This document shows, in pieces, positions 1 to 5,222 of a DNA stretch of 7,334 bases (the first letter of the stretch is position 1; the number at the start of each line of letters is the position of its first letter). A program made the position numbers and the translations under genes. This stretch comes from JBKHXU01 sp046565865 (GTDB taxonomy: Bacteria; Pseudomonadota; Gammaproteobacteria; Acidiferrobacterales; Sulfurifustaceae): positions 1 to 7,334 of the forward strand of contig JBKHXU010000187.1 in the NCBI GenBank assembly GCA_046565865.1, read 5' to 3'. The notes beneath the pieces were generated by a model. The model did no database searches, had not been told where the DNA came from, and saw nothing but the letters and a program-made list of their open reading frames with translations.

Positions 1-1
1 C

Positions 2-97
2 GGTTATCTCGCGTTGGCGCTTTCGGCTTGGTCGCTAGCCAGCTTTCTCATCAAAAGAAAGAAATCAAAACATTCAAATGCAAAACAAAACACCTAA
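2..97 (+). CDS. 3' end of a small membrane protein (upstream integron cassette gene), partial
   Basis: Reading frame 2 is open from the window edge to a TAA at 95-97 and gives 31 residues. A hydrophobic stretch (YLALALSAWSLASFLI) is followed by a strongly basic tail (KRKKSKH...NT), as in a membrane helix with a cytoplasmic positive end. The start lies outside the window, so the full protein is unknown and I do not recognise a family. The stop codon sits inside the ACCTAAC box (92-98) that opens the attC-like site, an arrangement usual for integron cassette genes. Base composition is A/T-rich compared with genes further right. The alternative is chance open frame, which the helix-plus-basic-tail pattern and the stop position make less likely. 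Confidence 0.5.
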   Translation, partial: GYLALALSAWSLASFLIKRKKSKHSNAKQNT

Positions 98-181
98 CTC
101 GTCGTTCGTGCCGACGCCCGGGACAGCGCGCCAAGTTTCGTCTTGCGTCCGTGGCGGGCGCGGCACAACAACACGTTATGC
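92..181 (+). other. attC: attC-like integron recombination site
   Basis: The site opens with ACCTAAC (92-98), matching the inverse core RYYYAAC, and closes with GTTATGC (175-181), a near match to the core GTTRRRY. The arms fold. GTGCCG (108-113) pairs with CGGCAC (161-166) and CGCCC (115-119) pairs with GGGCG (156-160), so 11 pairs are interrupted only by bulged A114. GTT (104-106) pairs with AAC (167-169), leaving C107 bulged. AAC (96-98) pairs with GTT (175-177), with an unpaired spacer between. The interior folds again: GGAC 121-124 with GTCC 147-150, and CAAG 132-135 with CTTG 142-145. Imperfect pairing with one-sided bulges and conserved end boxes is the architecture recognised by integron integrases. 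At 90 nt it is within the size range of such sites. Genes end and begin tightly on both sides. Confidence 0.75.
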
Positions 182-200
182 CTTCTAAAGCGAGCGCCAA

Positions 201-524
201 ATGAACGGGGAAACCTACGAAAAAGCAAAAAAGCAATCGGAAGAAATCGCCAAACTTTTGGAAGAGGGAAGCCTCACGGCAGAAGAAAGACAGAAACTGG
301 AAACACTACAGGCGCAATTAGCCGGGGTTTTGTCTCGTCCCTGGTTACCGTTCGGTTGGACTCGCCGACTGATAATGGTCGTACTGTTCTTGGTTGGCGC
401 GTATGGACTAGCGGAAGGAAACGGTTACTTTCTCTTAGCTTGGTTGCTTTTGCTGCTTTTCTCTCCTCGCGTCGTCGGAGAATTCAACGTTGTACTCGGG
501 AAGGTCTCGAGAGCTTCAACGTAA
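201..524 (+). CDS. Small two-helix membrane protein, unknown family (integron cassette gene)
   Basis: 107 residues; I do not recognise the family. Residues 1-45 are highly charged (ETYEKAKKQSEEIAKLLEEG...) and should form a soluble helix or coiled coil. Two hydrophobic segments follow, about 57-72 (LIMVVLFLVGAYGLAE) and 76-88 (YFLLAWLLLLLFS). They are separated by a short polar turn and preceded by WTRR, so the charged N-terminus is probably cytoplasmic. The last ~19 residues are soluble and may be read through part of a degraded attC. ATG 201 is the only start giving the charged helix. Its Shine-Dalgarno is weak (GAG at 192-194). The gene begins 19 nt after the end of the attC-like site, as in a mobile cassette, and its A/T-rich codons differ from the window. 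It is probably transcribed from an upstream promoter outside the window. Confidence 0.7.
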   Translation: MNGETYEKAKKQSEEIAKLLEEGSLTAEERQKLETLQAQLAGVLSRPWLPFGWTRRLIMVVLFLVGAYGLAEGNGYFLLAWLLLLLFSPRVVGEFNVVLGKVSRAST

Positions 525-533
525 TGGTTAGGC
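476..533 (+). other. Possible degenerate second attC site ending in GTTAGGC
   Basis: GTTAGGC (527-533) is an exact match to the attC core GTTRRRY and begins 2 nt after the stop of the cassette gene. Upstream, ACGTTG (487-492) pairs with CAACGT (517-522), and CTCG (495-498) pairs with CGAG (508-511), giving a nested imperfect hairpin. No good RYYYAAC box is placed correctly opposite the core; the nearest is ATTCAAC 482-488, four bases off. The site would therefore be eroded or only apparent, and it overlaps the end of the coding frame. This is weaker than the site at 92-181. Confidence 0.3.
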
Positions 534-568
534 ATCGATTAATGGGGCCACATCGATTAATGGGGCCA
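533..568. repeat. Perfect 18-bp tandem duplication
   Basis: The unit CATCGATTAATGGGGCCA occurs twice back to back (533-550 and 551-568) with no mismatch. It starts on the last base of the GTTAGGC box and is followed by GGCTCGAC. The interval 525-605 holds no gene. The perfect identity suggests a recent duplication or slippage event. No function can be assigned. Confidence 0.9.
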
Positions 569-605
569 GGCTCGACTTTCTCTCCCCTAAACCTCGGCAG
601 AGCCC

Positions 606-635
606 GTAGGGCGCAATAGCGCAGCGTATTGCGCC
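606..635. repeat. REP-type palindrome with GTAG signature, next to a RAYT remnant
   Basis: GTAG (606-609) is directly followed by a perfect 9-bp inverted repeat: GGCGCAATA (610-618), an 8-nt loop (619-626), then TATTGCGCC (627-635). A GTAG tetranucleotide at the foot of a palindrome is the known signature of repetitive extragenic palindromes mobilised by REP-associated tyrosine transposases. A RAYT remnant begins 28 nt downstream, which fits that association. I see no second full copy in this window. Confidence 0.7.
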
Positions 636-663
636 GCATGCGAGGGAACGAGTCGTCCGCCCC

Positions 664-952
664 ATGCCTAACTGCCGACGCGCCTGGCATCCGGGCGGAA
701 CCTATTTTTTCACCGCCAATCTGCTGGAGCGCCGCGACAACAATCTTTTGGTTCGGTATATCGACGCGCTACGCGCGGCGGTACGTCGCGTCCGTTGCGC
801 TCACTCGTTGATACATGCGTGGGAGCATCTCAACCGATTACCGTGCGCACATGGATTACGTTCATTTCAACCCGCTGAAGATCGACTCCAACAAAAATGC
901 CAAGAACAAAACGCAAACGTCGAAGCTGCCCGCGGCGACCTGTAGTAGCTGA
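664..952 (+). pseudogene. REP-associated tyrosine transposase (RAYT, Y1_Tnp / IS200-like), internally deleted and frameshifted
   Basis: ATG 664 opens a frame with the characteristic RAYT N-terminus (MPNCRRAWHPGGTYFFTANL, then LERRDNNLLVRYIDALRAAV). In intact family members of roughly 150-200 residues this is followed by the HxH (HUH) metal-binding motif and later the catalytic tyrosine. Here the frame jumps at about 805-820 to WEHL, which belongs to the C-terminal part of the family. A one-base shift then moves to the frame starting at 839, which reads YRAHMDYVHFNPLK, the conserved RAYT C-terminal motif, and stops at 950-952. The central catalytic core, including the HUH motif, is absent. The protein cannot be active. 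It was a REP-mobilising enzyme, as the REP hairpin just upstream suggests. Confidence in the family is high because both ends match; the exact deletion borders are uncertain. Confidence 0.75.
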
Positions 953-963
953 GCACAAGTCCC

Positions 964-1136
964 ATGAGGTATCACGGAAGTTGCCATTGCGGTGCCGTAC
1001 AGTTCGAGATCGAGGCGCCGGAGCACATCGAGGCGAGCGAGTGCAACTGCTCGACGACGTCGACCCCGAGCGTGGTAGTGTCGGCCCGGACAACTTCGAT
1101 CATAGCGGCATACCGTCCAGGACGTTCAAGCGGTGA
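964..1136 (+). pseudogene. GFA-family (glutathione-dependent formaldehyde-activating enzyme-like) gene remnant
   Basis: ATG 964 reads MRYHGSCHCGAVQFEIEAPE followed by HIEASECNCS. This is the N-terminus of a GFA / CENP-V family protein with the first CxC zinc ligands and the start of the catalytic CxCxxC box. The frame then loses all similarity and stops at 1150-1152. In another frame the DNA just downstream reads LDDVDPERGSVGPDNFDHSG and stops at 1134-1136. That resembles the C-terminal LDDVD...FDG segment of GFA proteins, so the middle of the gene may have been deleted with a frameshift. The C-terminal match is my inference; the N-terminal match is clear. Intact members are about 110-150 residues, so this is nonfunctional. 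It begins 11 nt after the RAYT remnant ends. Confidence 0.6.
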
Positions 1137-1192
1137 CAAGACCAGCCAGTAGCGTTCGCGCGAAAGGTATTGCGGCCTGACCGCATCCTGGC

Positions 1193-1217
1193 GGCCGCAC
1201 CGGCGAGACCGGCGGCC
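1193..1217. repeat. Strong GC hairpin of unknown role
   Basis: GGCCG (1193-1197) pairs with CGGCC (1213-1217), and CCGG (1200-1203) pairs with CCGG (1209-1212). This leaves a CA bulge on one side and a CGAGA loop. No T-run follows on either strand, so it is not a typical intrinsic terminator. It lies in the 156-nt gene-free stretch before the GAF-EAL gene. No other gene is visible in 1137-1292. Confidence 0.45.
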
Positions 1218-1279
1218 TCGCGATCGGTTTATCTCGTCCTATACTTCTTAGACATAGTCGCGCTTTGTGCCTACTGATC

Positions 1280-1285
1280 AAGGGA
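1280..1285 (+). promoter_or_regulatory. Shine-Dalgarno of the GAF-EAL gene
   Basis: AAGGGA lies 7 nt before ATG 1293 and supports that start for the GAF-EAL protein. Confidence 0.6.
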
Positions 1286-1292
1286 TTCATCA

Positions 1293-2573
1293 ATGAAAGC
1301 ACGGGCCAACCGCTCACCTGCTTACCCATCCGCGGAGTTATCCAAGCTCCCCGATATCGTTCTCGCCGACGCGGATGCGACCTCCTTTGACGAGATACTG
1401 CGCGATGCATTGCGCGCCATTCGGGTGCATCTCGGTATGGATGTCGCGTTCGTTTCCGAATTTTCGGACGGCAAACGGATATTTCGTCACGTCGATTCCC
1501 GGTGGGACAACCCGCCGATCCAAGTCGGCGATTCCAACCCGCTCGAGGAAAGCTACTGCCAACGCATCGTAGACGGGCGCCTGCCCGAGCTGATTCGGGA
1601 CACCGCGCTTGTTCCGGCGGCGCTGGAACTGCCGGTGACGACCGCCCTGCCCGTGGGGGCCCATCTTAGCGTGCCGATTCGCCTTCGCGATGGCACAACG
1701 TATGGCACCTTCTGCTGCTTCAGCACTACCCCCGATCCGTCGCTGCAAGAACGCGACCTCGCCATGATGCGCGCGTTCGGGGACTTCGCCGCCAAACATA
1801 TCGACCGGCAACTTGACGCCGATCGCGCCCGCGATGAAATTCGGGAGCGCATCGGGTCCGTGCTCGACGACGGACGCCTTAACATCGTCTATCAGCCGGT
1901 TTATCACTTCGAAGAAGACCGGGTTGTCGGGTTCGAGGCGTTGACCCGGTTTTCCGCCACGCCGATTCGCGCGCCGGACGTATGGTTCAAGGAAGCCGCG
2001 CAAGTCGGGCTCGGCGAAGCGCTCGAAATAGCGGCGATCGAGGCGGCATTGCGGGGGCTCGGTCGCTTACCGAAGGATATCTACATCGCCGTGAACGTCT
2101 CGCCGGAAAACGTCGTCAGCGGCGCAGTTGCGCGCGCCCTCGCGGGCAAGGCGCTCGACCGGATCGTGCTCGAGGTCACCGAGCACGTCGCCATCGCCGA
2201 CTATGCGCGATTCGCGGCGATGCTCGCGCCGCTGCGCCAGAAGGGACTGCGCCTGGCGGTCGACGACGCCGGCGCGGGCTACGCCAGTTTCCGGCACATC
2301 CTTAAACTGCAACCGGATTTCATCAAGCTCGACATAAGCATCACGCGCGACATCGACACCGATAGAACGCGGCGTGCGCTGGCGGCCGCGCTCATTCGCT
2401 TCGCGGAAGAAACGGGGAGCGTCATCATCGCGGAAGGCGTCGAAACGGTTTCCGAGCTCGATGTGTTGCGGCGCCTGCACGTAAACAAGGCGCAGGGATA
2501 TTTCATCGGCCGCCCGACACCAATCGAGAGCGCGACCGCGTTGTTGAACCTGCGTGTGAAATCCAATATTTGA
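1293..2573 (+). CDS. GAF-EAL protein, c-di-GMP phosphodiesterase
   Basis: 426 residues. A GAF sensory domain occupies about 30-172, and an EAL domain about 185-418. EAL domains hydrolyse cyclic di-GMP to pGpG, lowering the second messenger that favours biofilm over motility. The residues needed for metal binding and catalysis are present: E215 in FEALTRF with R219, N268 in VNVSPEN, E294 and E297 in VLEVTEH, D324-D325, K345 in FIKLD, E381 in EGVET, and Q401 in AQGYFIGRP. Loop 6, usually DDFGTGYSS, is DDAGAGYAS here, a variation I recall from other GAF-EAL proteins. There is no signal peptide or membrane helix, so it is cytoplasmic, with the GAF ligand unknown. No GGDEF domain is present. ATG 1293 has a good ribosome site. 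It stands alone between degraded genes, so it is probably monocistronic. Activity is inferred from motifs. Confidence 0.93.
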   Translation: MKARANRSPAYPSAELSKLPDIVLADADATSFDEILRDALRAIRVHLGMDVAFVSEFSDGKRIFRHVDSRWDNPPIQVGDSNPLEESYCQRIVDGRLPELIRDTALVPAALELPVTTALPVGAHLSVPIRLRDGTTYGTFCCFSTTPDPSLQERDLAMMRAFGDFAAKHIDRQLDADRARDEIRERIGSVLDDGRLNIVYQPVYHFEEDRVVGFEALTRFSATPIRAPDVWFKEAAQVGLGEALEIAAIEAALRGLGRLPKDIYIAVNVSPENVVSGAVARALAGKALDRIVLEVTEHVAIADYARFAAMLAPLRQKGLRLAVDDAGAGYASFRHILKLQPDFIKLDISITRDIDTDRTRRALAAALIRFAEETGSVIIAEGVETVSELDVLRRLHVNKAQGYFIGRPTPIESATALLNLRVKSNI

Positions 2574-2606
2574 CGCTAGCGATTACAGCTTCCCGACGAC
2601 GCAGGA

Positions 2607-2645
2607 CCGCATGCGGGGGAGCGAGTCGTCCACCTCATGCCTAAC
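2607..2645 (+). repeat. Second copy of the RAYT leader (39 bp)
   Basis: This segment matches 634-672 at 35 of 39 positions. It runs from the CCGCATGCG palindromic end through GAGTCGTCC to ATGCCTAAC, the first three codons of the RAYT reading frame. After that the two copies diverge completely, and a stop follows within 14 codons. It looks like the 5' remnant of a second RAYT copy or part of its REP-associated repeat unit. It lies in the 139-nt gap between the convergent GAF-EAL and HELLH genes, where no other gene is visible. Confidence 0.65.
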
Positions 2646-2651
2646 GGAACG

Positions 2652-2675
2652 AAAAACAAAACTACGCGGCGTAAT
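2652..2675 (-). terminator. Weak intrinsic terminator for the HELLH gene
   Basis: On the minus strand ATTACG (2675-2670), a CCG loop and CGTAGT (2666-2661) form a 6-bp stem including one G-T pair. A T-rich run follows (complement of 2652-2660, AAAAACAAA). It lies about 40 nt past the stop of the minus-strand metallopeptidase-like gene. The stem is short, so this is tentative. Confidence 0.35.
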
Positions 2676-2712
2676 GCAGAGTAAATGAAGCCGCACGTCA
2701 GCGCTGCGCCGA

Positions 2713-3750
2713 CTACCTGATACAAATCGGGCATTCCGCCTTCGCCGGACGGCCCACGTGATCGGTGCGTTGCGGTCGGCTAATCCCATCTCGTTGGGTC
2801 ATGCGCGCGTAGAGTTTGCGCTCGGCGTCGATGGTCGCGTACTCGTGCTTGTACGGATACAAGACGGCGCTCATGCCGCCCTGGGCGATGAATTCGCGCG
2901 TATGGACGAGCATGCCCTGCACGTGCAGCAATTCGTGCAGCAATACATCTGCGGGCGAGGCAATGCAGTGCGGATTATTTTCGCATTGGTTATAACGCTT
3001 CAGCTGCGCCGCCGCCCGCGTGTTGAAGTGCACCGTCGCGCTATCGACGTGAAAGACATTGCCAGTGGCCACCGTCTGCCAGCGATGTTCATCGTAGCGC
3101 AGACGCCAGTTCTTGTTCTTCAGGCTATCGAACACGGCGACCACCTCGGGAAACGAGCTGTAGTAGTTCGCCATCTGCCGAAAATCGTCGGTTAAGTACC
3201 TCGGATCGGCATCGCCCGGTTCATGCCGCTGTCGAAGCAAATCGTAAATCCGATCGGCCGCGATAGGATCAACCGCTCCAGATCTATTCGCGGCCGATGA
3301 GAATAAGACCGACGATCCCCCGGAGTGGTCGCCGGCGTCGTTCGATGAAAGTTTGAGCTCGACCTGCCGCGGCTCCAGATGTCTTTCCACTTCGGACGCC
3401 GCACCTAAGGTATCCGCGTACGCCACCCCTTCCAGCAGCAACCCCGCGGTGAACACCAACATCGGCACCCACCGTCGGCGCCGTTCGCGCGCCACCGGCG
3501 TCGCCGCGTCGTATCGACGCTGATCTTCTTTTAACGCGAACCCGCGGCGGCCGTAGTAATCCGCTATCGCCTCAAAAAGATCCGGCCGCTGGGCCTGCAA
3601 ACCGCGGGGGTAGACAATGTGCGGCCGGTTGTCGATGACGCACGGATGCACATAGACGCGATCGCGGGTAACGGATAGCGGCGTACCGGCCGGAACCAGC
3701 CGGCGGATGGTGGTACTAAGCCGATGAAAAACTTTTGCTTCTGCCAACAT
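2713..3750 (-). CDS. Exported or membrane-anchored HELLH zinc-metallopeptidase-like protein (possibly NleD/XopG-like, M91/M27)
   Basis: 345 residues from ATG 3750. HELLH at 272-276 is the HExxH zinc-binding signature with the catalytic glutamate. E303 (YKHEYATIDAE) or E310 is a candidate third ligand. The layout, a beta-like segment (NVFHVDSATVHFN) shortly before the helix and EFIAQGGMSAVLYP after it, recalls NleD/XopG-type effector proteases, but I cannot name the family firmly. In the middle, RERRRRW followed by a hydrophobic stretch (about 94-109) ending VAYA|D has the form of a Sec signal peptide or a single membrane anchor. The N-terminal ~85 residues would then be cytoplasmic and the protease domain periplasmic. 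A GTG at 3495 (codon 86) would give a protein starting with that signal peptide. A TTG at 3822 would extend the frame upstream. None has a strong Shine-Dalgarno. Cysteines at 256 and 262 and a terminal CPIC (340-343) are notable. No partner gene is evident. Confidence 0.7.
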   Translation of the reverse strand: MLAEAKVFHRLSTTIRRLVPAGTPLSVTRDRVYVHPCVIDNRPHIVYPRGLQAQRPDLFEAIADYYGRRGFALKEDQRRYDAATPVARERRRRWVPMLVFTAGLLLEGVAYADTLGAASEVERHLEPRQVELKLSSNDAGDHSGGSSVLFSSAANRSGAVDPIAADRIYDLLRQRHEPGDADPRYLTDDFRQMANYYSSFPEVVAVFDSLKNKNWRLRYDEHRWQTVATGNVFHVDSATVHFNTRAAAQLKRYNQCENNPHCIASPADVLLHELLHVQGMLVHTREFIAQGGMSAVLYPYKHEYATIDAERKLYARMTQRDGISRPQRTDHVGRPAKAECPICIR

Positions 3751-4077
3751 GCGGCATTCGTCCAGGGGCCATACCAAAATGACAGTCGACACCAAAAAGG
3801 AGTCGACCACCGACCACAACAAAGGTGCAAGACAAATGCCAAACCTGCCCGTGGCTCGGCAAAGATTGGCTTTGGAAGACCGGGCGCTAGCCTATCTACG
3901 ACGCTGCCCCTGTGGCACCCTCCACACTTTTCACTGCCGGTCGGTCAGACGGTCGAAACGTCGGCCCTCCTCCAAAAGCCTCGGCACGATTCAACGCAAT
4001 AGCCCCGCCGTATCTTCGAAGCCGGCAACACGCCGCGAAGCTGGATAGGTATTGAACTGCGATGCCGCGGTCTGCGA
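3751..4077. other. Gene-free interval between two divergent protease-like genes
   Basis: This 327-nt stretch separates the HELLH gene (leftward) from the HEFSH pseudogene (rightward). Short open frames occur on both strands, but none has a recognisable domain or ribosome site. From 4003, after a TAG at 4000-4002, the frame of the pseudogene is already open, so its lost N-terminus may reach back to there. I see no convincing promoter pair. Confidence 0.4.
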
Positions 4078-4598
4078 GTGACCGGCACCACCGGTTCTTC
4101 GAATACGGCGGCCCGTTCGTCTGAGAGGGGCTTGGCGGACGTCATCGGTTGCAACGACACGGAAGAGAAAGACATCCGTGCTGTGGCCTGGAACATCGCC
4201 AACGATTGGTCCAACTTCTCGAGTTCGCGGGAAAAGGCGACGGGGAAAGCCTGGGTTCCTGCATCGAAGATCGCTTCTCCAAAAACGGCGAGGTCGAGTG
4301 CGCACACCAGGATAAGTGCAAACAAGATGGCGCTAAGTGCAAGCTCGGTTTCGGCGCGGGGTTGAGCAAGAGAGTAAAGCTCTATCAAACTTTTTTCGAC
4401 AACATTGCTTCAATGCCGCAGGCGGATCGTCGGGCTTGTTACGCCGCGCTGATGACGCATGAGTTTTCCCACACGTGCGAGCACTACGCGGAACGCGGAC
4501 CGGAAGCCCGTGCCGTCGCTGCGTTCGATTATTGAAACGGTCGATTCCCGGTATTGAGCGGCTTGAAACTCGATGACGATTGCGGGCTCAACGACTGA
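4078..4598 (+). pseudogene. HEFSH zinc-metallopeptidase-like gene with frameshift and probable nonsense codon
   Basis: From GTG 4078 one frame reads GCNDTEEKDIRAVAWNIAND, WSNFSSSREKATGK. At the GGGGAAA tract (4242-4248) sense moves to the next frame, reading SLGSCIEDRFSKNGEVEC, a cysteine-rich stretch, then ACYAALMTHEFSHTCEH. HEFSH (4458-4472) is an HExxH zinc site, with ERGPEAR downstream as a possible source of the third ligand. Restoring one lost base would join the halves. The second frame meets TGA at 4533-4535 after AFDY. Reading through gives NGRFPVLSGLKLDDDCGLND to a TGA at 4596-4598, so the first stop may replace TGG (W). Six cysteines before the HExxH helix suggest disulfides and export, but no signal peptide remains. 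I do not recognise a named family. One or two lesions plus a missing N-terminus point to a pseudogene; a sequencing error could explain only the frameshift. Confidence 0.6.
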
Positions 4599-4693
4599 CG
4601 AATGCACCTGATCAAGCACCGGCGCTGGTCGCCGAACTCGGCACGCGCAGCGTAGGGGTCTTGCTGCGGGTGGAATAAACGGGGTCGGCGGGT

Positions 4694-4897
4694 CTAGCGC
4701 TGTTCCAGCGGCAGCGCCATTTTTCCGTAGCGAGAGAGCGCGGCGCGACGCTCGCGGGCGATGCGCCGGACGACGCCGACAGAGGGCTTGAGCTCCACGG
4801 CCGCCGCTAGCGCCTCGTCGACCGAGGCGGTCTTGCGCGCCTGACCCGGGGCACCCGCGAACTGCGGTCTGTGAGGTTCCTCAAAGTTGTTTCTCAT
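4694..4897 (-). CDS. Small hypothetical protein
   Basis: 67 residues, family not recognised. The first ~25 residues are polar and look disordered. Residues 25-60 (SVDEALAAAVELKPSVGVVR, RIARERRAAL) should be helical and strongly basic, as in small DNA-binding or antitoxin-like proteins, though no such family can be claimed. ATG 4897 has GAGG (complement of 4906-4909) at 8 nt. A TATACT -10-like box lies on the minus strand at 4932-4927, inside an inverted repeat (GCAGT ATACA ACTGC, 4925-4939), giving a ~20-nt leader. No -35 element is clear. The gene stands alone, and 4599-4693 upstream on the plus strand holds nothing I can identify. It could be a chance open frame. Confidence 0.35.
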   Translation of the reverse strand: MRNNFEEPHRPQFAGAPGQARKTASVDEALAAAVELKPSVGVVRRIARERRAALSRYGKMALPLEQR

Positions 4898-5222
4898 CCT
4901 GATGCCCTCGCGCTTGCGTATGGGGCAGTATACAACTGCGCGTTACACGTAGACCAGCACACGATTGTCGTCCGAACTCATTGGTATAGGGGAACGTCGA
5001 CAAGACCTCCGACCGCTTTATCAAGCGTGCGCCACACCAAACAAACGATCCACCGAGTCGGTAAGGAGCCATGCCCGCGTTGGGGAATATGTCGCACTCG
5101 GAACGATCCGATGATGACTCACGCGATGTTGCAAAATGGGGCGACCCCATCCCGTCTCGCGGTTGATACACTGGTGCTTTATCGGGAGCTTCAACAATGT
5201 CCAATCCGCGCAGGGAACAAAC
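4898..5222. other. Gene-free interval with two short inverted repeats
   Basis: This interval separates the small minus-strand gene from the GFA-family gene. It holds GCAGT-ATACA-ACTGC (4925-4939), overlapping a TATACT box on the minus strand, and ATGGGG-CGA-CCCCAT (5136-5150), a 6-bp hairpin about 70 nt before the GFA start. Open frames crossing it on both strands have no recognisable domains. Confidence 0.4.

Noticed and set aside
666..672. GCCTAAC as a further attC inverse core (also at 2639-2645)
   Set aside because: It is the ATGCCTAAC start of the RAYT leader repeat, and no matching core with a pairing arm follows within attC length in either copy.
1240..1245. TATACT as the -10 box of the GAF-EAL gene
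   Set aside because: No -35-like hexamer lies 16-18 nt upstream, so a promoter call is not supported.
1338..2003. Long minus-strand open frame opposite the GAF-EAL gene
   Set aside because: It is a GC-rich antisense shadow of a gene with clear domain motifs.
2899..2934. Metzincin motif HExxHxxGxxH in the HELLH gene
   Set aside because: The third histidine is one residue too far (HELLHVQGMLVH), so the metzincin spacing is not met.
3945..4388. Minus-strand open frame with a hydrophobic stretch
   Set aside because: It is antisense to the HEFSH pseudogene, whose zinc motif and cysteine pattern are the better explanation, and it has no ribosome site or known domain.
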